Of a DNA stretch of 64,000 bases, positions 50,334 to 60,328 are shown in pieces. The stretch's first letter is position 1. Each line of letters starts with the position of its first letter. The notes below the pieces were generated by a model that saw only the letters and a list, made by a program, of their open reading frames with translations, searched no databases and had not been told where the DNA came from. Source of the stretch: Terripilifer ovatus. Lineage in GTDB: Bacteria > Pseudomonadota > Alphaproteobacteria > Rhizobiales > Beijerinckiaceae. The stretch lies in assembly GCA_029222685.1 (NCBI GenBank), contig JARHVB010000085.1, positions 300,296 through 364,295 on the forward strand. The letters run 5' to 3'. A program made the translations under genes and the position numbers.

Positions 50334-51455
50334 ATGAGAAAGAAACCCGCAATTATGCTGGGGAGCGTCCTGATCGCAGGCTTGGGTGTGGCTGTATTCG
50401 TCATGCTTTCCCCGCGCACGCGGGAAGCCGCGGCCGTGAGCGACCCCAGGCAGGCAGCGCCGATCGTCAGACTGGCGATGCCGGTGCAGGTGGGAGGGGC
50501 CGAACGTGGCTTCACAGGCAACATAGCGGCGAAGGTACAAAGCAATCTCGGTTTCCGCGTGCCCGGCAAGATTATGGAACGGCTTGTGAATGTCGGTCAG
50601 CAAGTCAAAGCCGGTCAGCCATTGATGCGGATCGACGAAACCGACCTTCGCCTGGCGCTCGCGGCCAAACGCAACGCCGTTGCCGCCGTGCGTGCATCTG
50701 TCGTCCAGACGGACGCGGACGAGCGCCGATACGCCAAGCTGGTGAGCGACGGATGGACATCCAGACAGCGCTACGAGCAAGCGAAAGCCGCGTCGGATAC
50801 GGCCAAAGCGCAACTTGCCGCCGCTGAAGCGCAGGCGCGGGTCGCCGAGAACGAGGCGACGTATTCCGTCCTGGTGGCCGACGCCGATGCAACGGTGGTC
50901 GAAACGCTTGGCGAACCGGGGCAGGTGGTTGCCGCCGGCCAGGCGGTGGTCCGGCTTGCCCAGGCCGGGCCCCGCGAAGCGCTCGTCGCACTTCCGGAAA
51001 CGGTCCGGCCGGCGATCGGCTCGATCGCCGAGGCCAGTGTCTATGGCGGCGACGGACGCCGCTACTCGGCGCATCTGCGGCAGTTGTCGGATTCCGCCGA
51101 TGCCCAGACGCGGACCTATGAGGCCCGCTATGTGCTCGATGGCGACGCCGCGGCGGCGCCGCTCGGCGCCACGGTCACCATTCGGCTTGCAAGTCCTCTT
51201 GCAAGCCAGGCTGGTCAGCCCGAAGTCCAGGTGCCGCTGGGCGCCGTGCTCGATGACGGCGCCAAGACCGGTGTCTGGGTCTTGGCCGATGCCACGTCGA
51301 GCGTACACTTTCGCCCGGTCAGACTCGTGCGCGTAACCGCCGAAACCGCCGTGATCTCCGGACTGAGTCCCGGCGAGCCAGTGGTTTCGCTCGGCGCGCA
51401 TCTTCTGCAGGAAGGGGCTCGCGTCAGGACGGCCTCAGACAGCAGAGGTAGGTGA
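50334..51455 (+). CDS. RND efflux pump periplasmic adaptor (HlyD/MFP family)
   Basis: A 373-residue membrane-fusion protein. An N-terminal membrane anchor (AIMLGSVLIAGLGVAVFVML) is followed by a lipoyl half-motif NLGFRVPGKIMERLVNVGQQVKAGQPL, a coiled coil (YEQAKAASDTAKAQLAAAEAQ), the second lipoyl half (EPGQVVAAGQAVVRLAQAGP) and beta-barrel domains. No lipobox is present. The stop overlaps the start of the permease gene (ATGA). The outer-membrane channel gene is missing from the operon. Confidence 0.9.
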   Translation: MRKKPAIMLGSVLIAGLGVAVFVMLSPRTREAAAVSDPRQAAPIVRLAMPVQVGGAERGFTGNIAAKVQSNLGFRVPGKIMERLVNVGQQVKAGQPLMRIDETDLRLALAAKRNAVAAVRASVVQTDADERRYAKLVSDGWTSRQRYEQAKAASDTAKAQLAAAEAQARVAENEATYSVLVADADATVVETLGEPGQVVAAGQAVVRLAQAGPREALVALPETVRPAIGSIAEASVYGGDGRRYSAHLRQLSDSADAQTRTYEARYVLDGDAAAAPLGATVTIRLASPLASQAGQPEVQVPLGAVLDDGAKTGVWVLADATSSVHFRPVRLVRVTAETAVISGLSPGEPVVSLGAHLLQEGARVRTASDSRGR

Positions 51456-54400
51456 TGAGCTTCAATCTCTCCGCCATCGCCGTTCGCGAACGGGCCGTCA
51501 GCCTCTTCTTCATTGTCCTGCTGGCGGCCGCTGGCGTCTATGCCTTCCTCATGCTCGGGCGGGCAGAGGATCCCAACTTCACCATCAAGACCCTGACGGT
51601 CACCACCGTATGGCCGGGCGCGACGGCGCGCGAGATGCAGGACCTTGTCGCCGAACCGCTGGAGAAGCGGCTTCAGGAGCTTACCTGGTACGACCGGGTC
51701 GAGACGACGACGCGGCCGGGCTACGCCTATATGATGGTGACGCTGAAGGACAGCACGCCGCCGAGCGTCGTGCAGGAGGAGTTCTATCAGGCCCGCAAGA
51801 AGCTCGGGGATGAAGCGCGCAACCTGCCGTCCGGCGTCTATGGCCCCTTCGTCAACGACGAATACTCGGACGTCAGCTTCGCCCTCTATGCGCTCAAAGC
51901 CAAGGGCATGCCGATGCGTGAGTTGGCCAGGCAGGCCGAGGCGATCCGCCAGGATCTGCTGCATGTGCCCGGCGTCAAGAAGATCAACATTCTCGGTGAG
52001 CGTCCCGAGCAGATTTTCGTCGAGTTCTCCTACGCCAGGCTGGCGACTCTCGGGGTGTCGGCACAAGACCTCGTCGCCGCCGTGCAGCGGCAGAATACGG
52101 TCACGCCGGCAGGCTCCATCGACACCAAAGGGCCGCGGGTCTTCATCCGCATCGATGGGGCCTATGACAGCGTGCAGGCAATCGCCGACACGCCGATCGC
52201 CGCCGCGGGAAGAACGCTGAAGCTTTCCGACATTGCCGAGGTCCGCCGCGGCTATGAAGATCCTCCCACATACCTCATCCGGCGTCAGGGTGAGCCCACC
52301 ATCATGCTCGCCGCCGTCATGCAGGAAGGCTGGGATGGTCGCGCGCTCGGCAGGGCGCTGGAGGACAGGACGGCGGCGATCGCACAATCACTGCCGCTTG
52401 GGATGACGCTCGACAAGGTGTCCGATCAGGCTGTCAACATCAACTCGGCGGTCGACGAATTCATGTTGAAGTTCGCGATGGCGCTCGGCGTCGTGCTGCT
52501 GATCAGCCTGATCAGCATGGGTTGGCGCGTCGGCATCGTCGTGGCCGCCGCCGTCCCCCTCACGCTCGCCGTCGTGTTCCTCATCATGCTTGAAACCGGT
52601 CAGTTCTTCGATCGCATCACGCTGGGAGCCCTCATCCTGGCGCTTGGTCTTCTCGTGGACGATGCCATCATCGCCATCGAGGTGATGGTGGTGAAGATGG
52701 AAGAGGGCATGGACCGTATCAAGGCCGCTGCCTATGCATGGAGCCACACCGCGGCACCGATGCTGTCTGGAACACTCGTGACGATCGCCGGCTTCCTGCC
52801 GGTAGGCTTCGCCCTCTCGTCGGCCGGCGAATATGCCGGCAACATCTTCTGGGTCGTGGGTTTCGCCCTCATTGTCTCCTGGATCGTCGCAGTGGTCTTC
52901 ACGCCCTATCTCGGCGTCAAGATGCTGCCCGCGATAAAACCGATCGAGGGCGGTCATCACGGATCTACGGCACGCCGAACTATCGGCGCCTGCGCGGGGC
53001 CATCGCCCTTGCCGTGCGTCACAAGTTCGTGACCTGCGCTGTCGTCGGCATCGTCTTCCTGCTCTCCGGCATCGGCATGGCCGCCGTGAAACAACAGTTC
53101 TTCCCGACATCGGACCGACCGGAAGTGCTGGTGGAGGTCCGCCTGCCGGAAGGCACAAGCATCGAGACGACGACCGCCGCGGTTGAGAAACTCGAACATT
53201 GGCTGGACAACCAGCCCGAAGCCAGGATCGTCACGAGCTATGTCGGCCAGGGAGCTCCCCGCTTCTTCTTCGCGATGTCGCCGGAACTGCCTGACCCCGC
53301 CTTCGCCAAGATTGTCGTGCTGACCCCCGACGCGGAGGCGCGTGAGATGTTGAAGCACCGGCTCAGGGAGGCAGTAGCACAGGGGCTGGCACCCGAGGCC
53401 TACGTCCGCGTCACGCAACTCGTGTTCGGCCCCTACTCGCCGTTCCCGGTCGAGTTCCGGATCTTGGGACCTGATCCCGCGCAACTCTACAGCATTTCCG
53501 AAAAGGCCCTCGACATTATGCGGGGCATTCCGGATGTGCGGCAGGCTAACCGTGATTGGGGCAATCGCGCGCCCGTGCTTCGTTTCGTCCCGGATCAGGA
53601 TCGGCTGAACCTTCTCGGCCTTTCGCCGGCGGACGTGGGCCGGCAACTCCAGTTCCTTCTCACCGGTATCGCGGTCACGCAGGTCCGCGAGGACATCCGC
53701 AATGTGCCCATCGTGGCGCGCAGCGCCGGCGGCGAGCGGCTGGATCCGGCGCGGCTGGCGGATTTCTCGCTAATGAGCCGTGACGGTCGCCAGATCCCAC
53801 TCGCCCAGATCGGTCATTCCGAAATCCGTCTCGAAGAGCCGATCCTGAAGCGGCGCGATCGCACGCCGCTCATCACGATCCGCTCGGACATCAACGAGGC
53901 GACGCAGCCTCCCGAAGTTTCCAATGAGATCATGAAGGCCCTTCGGCCGCTGATTGCATCTCTTCCTGCCGGCTATCGTATCGATCTGGGTGGATCGATC
54001 GAAGAGGCGGAAAAGGCCAACATCGCGCTGGCGAAAATCTTTCCGACCATGATCGCGGCCATGCTGATCGTCATCATGCTGCAGGTGCGATCCTTCTCGA
54101 TGATGGTCATGGTACTGCTGACGGCGCCGCTTGGTCTTGTCGGCGCCGTGCCGACCTTGCTCGCCTTCAACCAGCCCTTCGGCTTCAACGCTATCCTGGG
54201 CCTCATCGGACTGGCCGGCATCCTGATGCGCAACACCTTGATCCTGACCGAGCAAATCAAGGAGAACCGCGCCGGCGGGCTCGACGACTATCACGCCGTC
54301 ATCGAGGCCACGGTGCAACGCACCCGGCCGGTGATCCTGACCGCGCTTGCCGCCGTGCTGGCCTTCATTCCCCTCACGCACTCCGTTTTCTGGGGATCGA

Positions 54401-54561
54401 TGGCCTATACGCTGATCGGCGGAACGGCTGCCGGCACGGTGCTGATCCTGCTGTTCCTTCCGGCGCTCTATGCCGTCTGGTTCCGGATCAAGCCGCCTGC
54501 GGATGAGATCCATGAGGATGCGGAGGCACCTGAACCGCGAGCGGCAATGGCTGCCGAGTAA
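51452..54561 (+). pseudogene. RND efflux pump permease gene with a -1 frameshift
   Basis: An inner-membrane proton-driven pump of the AcrB/MexF-like group, about 1036 codons in total. The first frame runs to a stop at 53032 and covers the N-terminal half (MSFNLSAIAVRERAVSLFFI, helices 2-6). The reading then continues in another frame with IYGTPNYRRLRGAIALAVRH and runs to 54561. The junction is at CATCACGGATCTACGG, near 52961, where one base appears missing. Total length 3110 bases, one short of a multiple of three. As written the pump is broken at mid-length; sequencing error is the alternative. Conserved charged residues in helix 4 lie in GLLVDDAIIAIEVMVVKME. Confidence 0.85.
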
Positions 54562-54597
54562 GGCTCTATTGTCGGCGCTCTTCCATCCTCGTGCCAG

Positions 54598-54987
54598 CTA
54601 GCGGAAAAACTGCCAGAGCGCCGTGAGCGCGGCGGCCACGATCATCAGGATTGTTCCGCCCGAGCCGACGATGCGGCAGGTCGTGTTCATCGAAGCCGGG
54701 TTGATGCCGAACGGATGGATGAGGCGCGAGATCAACAATATGATGCCAAGTGCATGGACCCAGCCGCGCGGGGCGCCGTTCGCCTCGACAACGGCGAGCA
54801 GGAGCAGCGCCAGTGGCACACATTCGACGAAATTCATGTGCTGGCGGTTGGCGATGAGGAGATCGCGGTCGCCATTGTCGCCGAGCGAAACGCCTTTCTT
54901 GCTGCGCAGCCGCCCGACGTTGCCGAGCAAGACCACCATGATGATGGCAAGAAGCCCCGCATATAGACCGGTGATTGTAAGACCCAT
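54598..54987 (-). CDS. MAPEG-family membrane protein
   Basis: A 129-residue four-helix membrane protein of the eicosanoid and glutathione metabolism family. It contains GLTITGLYAGLLAIIMVVLL, the family-typical LLIANRQHMNFVECVPLALL (R-x-H-x-N-x2-E) and HALGIILLISRLIHPFG. The ATG at 54987 is preferred, since GAGGA lies ahead of it. Bacterial members resemble microsomal glutathione transferases; whether this one binds glutathione is unknown. Convergent with the RND operon. Confidence 0.88.
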   Translation of the reverse strand: MGLTITGLYAGLLAIIMVVLLGNVGRLRSKKGVSLGDNGDRDLLIANRQHMNFVECVPLALLLLAVVEANGAPRGWVHALGIILLISRLIHPFGINPASMNTTCRIVGSGGTILMIVAAALTALWQFFR

Positions 54988-55092
54988 GGCGTCCTCCTCC
55001 GTCGCTAACTTTAGCATAGCGGTCTGACCCGATTTGATACAGCCGCCCGCAGATGCCCGGTAACATCCCGGCAAGCCTAATAAGCGATAACC

Positions 55093-56445
55093 ATGTCTAG
55101 CCGCCGCGCCGGCGCGAGATCCATCGGATCTGGCGGGCGCGGCATATTTCCCGCTGTCCGCCGGGCGACCGGCGCTTTGAGTGACGCAAGGTTGCGTATG
55201 GGCCGGTCGCGTTTCGGTTGGGCGGTGGGAGCGATGGCGCCTTGGTGCCTCGGGCTTGTGCTCGCGGTCTCGGTCGCCGCGGACGCGGGCCAGGATTCCT
55301 CGATCGGCTCGTCTCAGGCGCCGATAACAGGATTGCCGGTGGCAGGACCGGGCGAGCTCGTCATGCCGAGCGGCGCCACCCTGCGCATGTCGCTCGCCCT
55401 GCCGCGCGTCTACACCGCCTCTCTCCTAAAGGAAGCGCGGCTGATGGTCGGCGATCCGGAAGATCTCGTCGCGTCTGACGAAATCGAGCCGCGCAAGGCG
55501 CTGAAGCGCAACGTCTCGAAGTTTCCGATGCCGGACCGCAGCCACAGGGGCGACCCCGTGGTCGGTCTGCGGCCCTCGTTCGACGCCAGGCTGCGCAAGC
55601 CCGGCGATGCCGCCACCTTCGCTGCGCGCAGCCAGATTTCAGGCGACCGCTACCTCGCTTTTGATGGCTTTGACGATGCGCCGGCCGCCGATGACAATTC
55701 GATCGGCCCAGTCACCCTGGCGGCGCCCCTCGCCAGCGCCAGCCCCTCGAGCCGTGACAGCGGCCCCGACGGCGCCTCGCCGCCGCACACGGTCATGCGC
55801 ACCCTGCTGCAGCCGGAGGCGCTGGAACAGCATCTCGACGGCTCGACGCCGGCGCCTCGCCGCGCCATAGCCTTGAGCTCGACAACGCCTGTTCCCACGG
55901 GCGCGCAAGTCGAAGTGGTTTATGTCCCAGTCGGCAAACCGGTCACTGATCTTGCCGGCAATGCCAAGGGCGGCCTCACCACCGTCGGCCGCAATGAACA
56001 ACGGCCCGATTATGCCGCGATCATCGAACAGGCGCGGTCCGAGAAGGAGCAGCGCTGCCTGTCGGAGGCGATCTATTTCGAGGCGCGCAGCGAGTCGGAG
56101 GCTGGTCAGGCGGCCGTCGCCCAGGTGGTGCTCAACCGCGCGGTCAGCGGGCTGTACCCGGCCTCGGTCTGCGGCGTCGTCTACCAGAACCGTCACCGCT
56201 ACATGGCCTGCCAGTTCTCGTTTGCCTGCGAGGGCAAGTCGCTGCGCATCACCGAGCCGGAATCCTGGCGCACGGCCCAGCGCATCGCCGAGGAAGTGCT
56301 CGACGGCAAGACCTGGATCGCCGATGTCGGCGGTTCGACGCACTATCACGCCAATTACGTCCGACCCGGCTGGTCCCGACGATTGAAACGCATGGACCGC
56401 ATCGGCAGCCACATCTTTTACGAGTTGCGGCCAGGCCAGACTTAG
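55093..56445 (+). CDS. SleB-type cell wall hydrolase
   Basis: A 450-residue envelope protein. The first ~40 residues are Arg-rich and cytoplasmic, followed by a membrane helix (GAMAPWCLGLVLAVSVAADA). A long low-complexity linker (~70-310) leads to the C-terminal Hydrolase_2 (SleB/CwlJ) domain, residues ~318-445, with the catalytic-type Glu in CLSEAIYFEARSESEAGQ, VVLNRAVSGLYPASVCGVVY and STHYHANYVRPGW. In alphaproteobacteria such proteins trim peptidoglycan, not spores. It is a single gene. Confidence 0.9.
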   Translation: MSSRRAGARSIGSGGRGIFPAVRRATGALSDARLRMGRSRFGWAVGAMAPWCLGLVLAVSVAADAGQDSSIGSSQAPITGLPVAGPGELVMPSGATLRMSLALPRVYTASLLKEARLMVGDPEDLVASDEIEPRKALKRNVSKFPMPDRSHRGDPVVGLRPSFDARLRKPGDAATFAARSQISGDRYLAFDGFDDAPAADDNSIGPVTLAAPLASASPSSRDSGPDGASPPHTVMRTLLQPEALEQHLDGSTPAPRRAIALSSTTPVPTGAQVEVVYVPVGKPVTDLAGNAKGGLTTVGRNEQRPDYAAIIEQARSEKEQRCLSEAIYFEARSESEAGQAAVAQVVLNRAVSGLYPASVCGVVYQNRHRYMACQFSFACEGKSLRITEPESWRTAQRIAEEVLDGKTWIADVGGSTHYHANYVRPGWSRRLKRMDRIGSHIFYELRPGQT

Positions 56446-56639
56446 GAACCGGAGCCAGACCTAGGCCATATGGCTATGCGAACCGACTGCGCCGAAAACC
56501 TGCGATTTTGGCCACGAATCACGCTAACATTTGCTTCAGTTAAATCGTGGAAGATCAGAGCGTAACCGCTCGGCGGACCCGCGACCTCTAAAGTTGCCGG
56601 CCGGCGGCCATCGGTCTCAGACATCGAATTGAGCAGTTC

Positions 56640-58151
56640 ATGGAGCATTCCGACAAAGCCATCGATCCGGCCATCGATCCGGCCATCGATCCGCAACATG
56701 TGGCGCATGACGACAACGCGGAAATGTTCGATCTTGCGCCGGTGTCGCTGTGGCTCGAGGACTTTTCGGCGCTCAAAGCGCATTTCGAAACCCTGCGAGC
56801 CCAGGGCGTCGATGACTTGCGGACCTATCTCAGGCAGGACTCGGAGCGGGTTCGCATCTGTTCGGGCTGCATCCGTCTCATCAAGGTCAACCGCAAGACT
56901 TTGACACTCTTCGGCGCCGACGATCTCGAGATGCTCACGTCGAACCTCGCCGGCATCTTTCGTGACGACATGTTCACCACGCATGTGGAAGAACTCAGCC
57001 AGCTCTGGGACGGCCATACCGAATTCTTCAGCACCACCGTCAACTATACGTTGAGCGGCAAGCGGCTCGACATCGAGCTGAAGGGCAGCGTGCTGCCGGG
57101 CTATGAGAACGACTGGCGGCGCGTGCTCATCGCCATCGAAGACGTGACCGAGCGCGAGACGGCGCGGCGGCAGTTGACCTCAAGCGAAGCCTATGCGCGC
57201 GGCCTGTTCGAACATTCGCCGGTGTCGTTGTGGGTAGAGGATTTCAGCTCGATCAGACGCCTGCTTGAAGATATCCGCGCCCGCGGCATCAGTGATTTCC
57301 GCGTCTTTACAGACGTGCATCCGGAATTCGTCGAACGCTGTATGAGCGAAATCCGCGTCATTGACATCAATCGCCAGACACTTGAACTGTTTGCCGCGCC
57401 CGACAAGGCGACTTTGTTGCATCGCCTCGACGAAGCCTTCCGCGACGAGATGCGCCAGCATTTCCGCGAACAGTTGATCGACCTGTGGAATGGCAAACTG
57501 TTCCAGCAGCGCGAGGTGGTGAATTATTCGCTCGACGGCGCGGAGCTGCATCTCTACCTGCAGTTCTCGGTGCTGCCGGGTCACGAGAAGGACTGGGCGC
57601 AGGTGCAGATCGCGCTCACCGATATCACCGCGCGCAAGAAGGCCGAAGCCTATCTCGAATATCTCGGCAAGCACGATGTGCTGACCAAGCTGCACAACCG
57701 CTCGTTCTATGTCGACGAGCTGAACCGGCTCGAGCGCAAGGGACCGACGCCGATTACCATTGTGATGATCGATCTCGACGGACTAAAATTCGTCAACGAT
57801 CAGATGGGGCATTCGGTCGGCGATGCGCTGCTGACGCGCGTCGGCGAAGTGCTCAACAAGGTGGCGGAAAAGCCGGCCCATGCGGCCCGCATCGGCGGCG
57901 ATGAATTCGCGGTGCTGCTGCCCGGCAGCGATGAGCAGGCCGGCAAGGCCATGATGGACCAGATCGACAAGCTGGTGGATCTGAACAACCAGTTCTATGG
58001 CGAGCCGCGTCTCAGCCTTTCGCTTGGCGCAGCGACGAGCCTGCCCGGCGAACGCATGGAGGCGCTGCTCAAGCGCGCTGACCTGCGCATGTATGAGGCA
58101 AAACGCGCCCGCTTCATGGCGGTCGAACGCGATCGCCGCCGTCGCATCTGA
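56640..58151 (+). CDS. PAS-PAS-GGDEF diguanylate cyclase
   Basis: A 503-residue cytoplasmic signalling enzyme making cyclic di-GMP. Two PAS-like modules of ~150 residues are close copies: (L)APVSLWLEDFSALKAHFETL ... KGSVLPGYENDWRR and HSPVSLWVEDFSSIRRLLED ... QFSVLPGHEKDWAQ. The GGDEF domain (~335-500) has IDLDGLKFVND and ARIGGDEFAVLL; the RxxD inhibition site five residues before GGDEF is absent (EKPAHAARIGG), so product inhibition may be lost. The start carries a three-fold AIDP repeat from a 12-base DNA repeat (~56659-56694). No EAL domain. Neighbours give no hint of input; the PAS ligand is unknown. Confidence 0.92.
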   Translation: MEHSDKAIDPAIDPAIDPQHVAHDDNAEMFDLAPVSLWLEDFSALKAHFETLRAQGVDDLRTYLRQDSERVRICSGCIRLIKVNRKTLTLFGADDLEMLTSNLAGIFRDDMFTTHVEELSQLWDGHTEFFSTTVNYTLSGKRLDIELKGSVLPGYENDWRRVLIAIEDVTERETARRQLTSSEAYARGLFEHSPVSLWVEDFSSIRRLLEDIRARGISDFRVFTDVHPEFVERCMSEIRVIDINRQTLELFAAPDKATLLHRLDEAFRDEMRQHFREQLIDLWNGKLFQQREVVNYSLDGAELHLYLQFSVLPGHEKDWAQVQIALTDITARKKAEAYLEYLGKHDVLTKLHNRSFYVDELNRLERKGPTPITIVMIDLDGLKFVNDQMGHSVGDALLTRVGEVLNKVAEKPAHAARIGGDEFAVLLPGSDEQAGKAMMDQIDKLVDLNNQFYGEPRLSLSLGAATSLPGERMEALLKRADLRMYEAKRARFMAVERDRRRRI

Positions 58152-58160
58152 GACGTCTGC

Positions 58161-58180
58161 CTGTCATCATGGCATGACAG
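58161..58180 (+). terminator. Short hairpin after diguanylate cyclase gene
   Basis: CTGTCAT (58161-58167) pairs with ATGACAG (58174-58180) around a 6-base loop, 10 bases after the stop codon. No U-tract follows, so termination is uncertain. Confidence 0.3.
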
Positions 58181-58228
58181 CATGGCCGCGGAGCGCTAAA
58201 CGTCGCATGGCATATCATGGGAGTTGAA

Positions 58229-58996
58229 ATGGCGAGAGGACACGCGGGCAAGATCGCCGTGGTGACGGGCGGCGCGAACGGCATCGGTCAGGCTTTGGCG
58301 GTGCGGCTGGCGGAAGAGGGCGTCGACATCGCCGTCGCCGACCTGCAGCCGGCCGAAGAGACGGTAAAGCGTATCGAGGCGCTGGGGCGGCGGGCCGGCT
58401 CGCTCATCTGCGACGTCTCCAACCCGGACGACGTCGGCGCCTTCGCCGATTTCGTGGCGCGCAAGTTCGGCCAGTGCGACATTCTCGTCAACAATGCCGG
58501 CTTTTACAAAACGCGGCGGTTCGAGGATATCAGCTTCGCCGATTGGCGCCGCACGATGGCGGTCAATCTCGATTCGATGTTTCTGATGACCCAGGCCTTC
58601 ATCGCCGGCATGCGGCAGCGCCAATGGGGCCGCATCGTCAATATCGCCTCGAACACACTTGGCTCGGTCGCGCCCAATCACGTCGATTACATTGCCAGCA
58701 AGGGCGGCGTCGTCGGCTTCACCCGCGCGCTGGCCAGCGAAGTCGGCATCGACGGCATTACCGTGAACGCCGTGTCGCCGGGGCTGACGCGCACGCCCGG
58801 CACGCTCGAAGGCCAGTTCCGCCCGCGCGGCCTGCCGATTGAAGAGGCGTTCGATCTGGTCTCGAAAACCCAGGCGATCAAGCGCCATCAGACGCCCGAC
58901 GATCTCGTCGGTGTCGTCGCCTTTCTGACCAGCGACGACGCCGCCTTCATGAGCGGGCAGACGCTGGTGGTCGATGGCGGGCTTGTGCGGGTCTGA
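58229..58996 (+). CDS. Short-chain dehydrogenase/reductase (FabG-like)
   Basis: A 255-residue classical SDR. It has VVTGGANGIGQALAVRLAEE, DLQPAEE (Asp at the NAD pocket suggests NAD preference), LVNNAGFYKTRRFED, SNTLGSV with the catalytic Ser, and Y-x3-K in HVDYIASKGGVVGFTRALA. The ATG at 58229 has GGAG upstream; a start at 58217 would add four residues. Substrate unknown; such enzymes oxidise alcohols or reduce 3-keto groups in catabolic routes. Confidence 0.9.
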   Translation: MARGHAGKIAVVTGGANGIGQALAVRLAEEGVDIAVADLQPAEETVKRIEALGRRAGSLICDVSNPDDVGAFADFVARKFGQCDILVNNAGFYKTRRFEDISFADWRRTMAVNLDSMFLMTQAFIAGMRQRQWGRIVNIASNTLGSVAPNHVDYIASKGGVVGFTRALASEVGIDGITVNAVSPGLTRTPGTLEGQFRPRGLPIEEAFDLVSKTQAIKRHQTPDDLVGVVAFLTSDDAAFMSGQTLVVDGGLVRV

Positions 58997-59009
58997 CGAC
59001 GGAAAGACG

Positions 59010-60059
59010 CTAATCGCCGAGTTCGTCTTCCGGCACGAAAGCGCCGTCGTCGCGGATCGAGCCGCGTGACGGCGCGCGCGACGAGGGCAGGGCGATCGGC
59101 GCGCCGGCATCGAGCGAACCCATGCGACTGATGCTGCGCGACGACATCGGCGGGAGGGTACTGGGCGGAAGCGGCACGGGCGGAGCAGCGGCCGACAGTG
59201 GGTTCGATGCGATTTGAGCGCCCGGTCGCGGCGCATCATAGGGACGGCGCGCCAGCGCCAGGGTGTTGCGTTCCATGGGAGTGGCGCGCGAGGCGTCGAG
59301 TTCGGGCTCGAGCTCCGGCGGATCGGGCAGGTTGTCCTTGCGCGGCGGCGGCGCGATGTCCTTGATCACCGGGCGGCAATAGCGGCGCAGGCCACGTGAG
59401 GTCGAGCCGTGCATGGCGAGGTCGACGTGAATGTGGTTGTAGTGCAGGGCATTGGCGCCGGGCCCGAGCACGGTGGTGAAGAATTCGCAGGCGCCCGCAT
59501 GCACTTCGCGCAGGAATGCCTGTTCCTGTTCGTCGCCCCGCGTCCAGCCCTGCACGACCGTGATCTTGCGGCCGTCGGCAAGGCGGAAGCCGCCGATGTC
59601 CATGGCATTGCCGAAGGCGTGTTCGGAGAGCTTGCCGCCAGCCTGGTTGTTGATCGCCCGGCAACTGAACGTGCCCATGGAATCGATCTGCGCGATCTTC
59701 TGGCCGAAGCGGGCAAGCGCTGCCGGCTGCACCACCGCATCGACCCATTGATCGAGCGCCTCGGTCATCGGGCAGCCGATGGTCTGGGTTGAATTGAGCA
59801 TGACGTTGCCGCCTGCCAGCGCCGTCACCTTGAACGGCTGGGTGAGGCCGCAGATGCCCGGCCCATCGATGGAACTGGCCATTTGCACATAGGCGGTCAC
59901 CGGAACCTTGCGGCGCGCCAGGCAAGCCTTCTCGGCCTGTTCGCGCCAGGCAGGCCGTTGCGGGCGTTCGAAAACACCGCAACCCGAGATCGTCCCCAGC
60001 ATGGCTGCAAGAACAATATATGGCAGAACGCTACGCGCCATTTCGTTAGAAATGCGCAT
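59010..60059 (-). CDS. Extensin-family lipoprotein (LAS-type peptidase-like)
   Basis: A 349-residue exported lipoprotein. The signal ends in the lipobox ISGC (AAMLGTISGCG), so LspA should process it. The Extensin_C domain (~40-230) shows LSEHAFGNAMDIGGF and LHYNHIHVDLAMHG, an H-x6-D plus H-x-H pattern like D,D-carboxypeptidases of the M15/LAS class, with conserved Cys (C at GICGL, TIGCPM, GTFSCRA, RRYCRP). The C-terminal 100 residues are Pro/Arg-rich and disordered. Probably acts on peptidoglycan in the periplasm; function in bacteria is little studied. Confidence 0.9.
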   Translation of the reverse strand: MRISNEMARSVLPYIVLAAMLGTISGCGVFERPQRPAWREQAEKACLARRKVPVTAYVQMASSIDGPGICGLTQPFKVTALAGGNVMLNSTQTIGCPMTEALDQWVDAVVQPAALARFGQKIAQIDSMGTFSCRAINNQAGGKLSEHAFGNAMDIGGFRLADGRKITVVQGWTRGDEQEQAFLREVHAGACEFFTTVLGPGANALHYNHIHVDLAMHGSTSRGLRRYCRPVIKDIAPPPRKDNLPDPPELEPELDASRATPMERNTLALARRPYDAPRPGAQIASNPLSAAAPPVPLPPSTLPPMSSRSISRMGSLDAGAPIALPSSRAPSRGSIRDDGAFVPEDELGD

Positions 60060-60288
60060 AAACCGTTAAGCGGCCTTAAAGGATGAGGGTTAACGAATTC
60101 CACCCGATGATTTTGCGCCGCTATGTTGCCGTGCGGTGACGCATCGAGCCACGTCTTGGCGGCGATGGCTGTGCCGGAGCGACGTGTCGGTTTGCTTGCC
60201 GGAAGCCTCTGAGAACGTTCTTCCTGCCGCTCGTCGAACAAAAAACGAAAATTCCTTGGAAAAAACTTGCCAAATCCGCTGTTAAAAA

Positions 60289-60315
60289 TATTATCTACTA
60301 ATTCGGTAGATAATA
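60289..60315. promoter_or_regulatory. Operator-like palindrome before sulfonate-type transporter operon
   Basis: TATTATCTAC (60289-60298) and GTAGATAATA (60306-60315) are a perfect 10-bp inverted repeat with a 7-base AT-rich spacer, just before AGGA (60316-60319), the ribosome site of the gene at 60329. Its position at the transcript start fits a repressor or activator site for sulfur or nitrogen regulation. No regulator gene is adjacent. Confidence 0.55.
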
Positions 60316-60328
60316 CAGGATAAATAAC

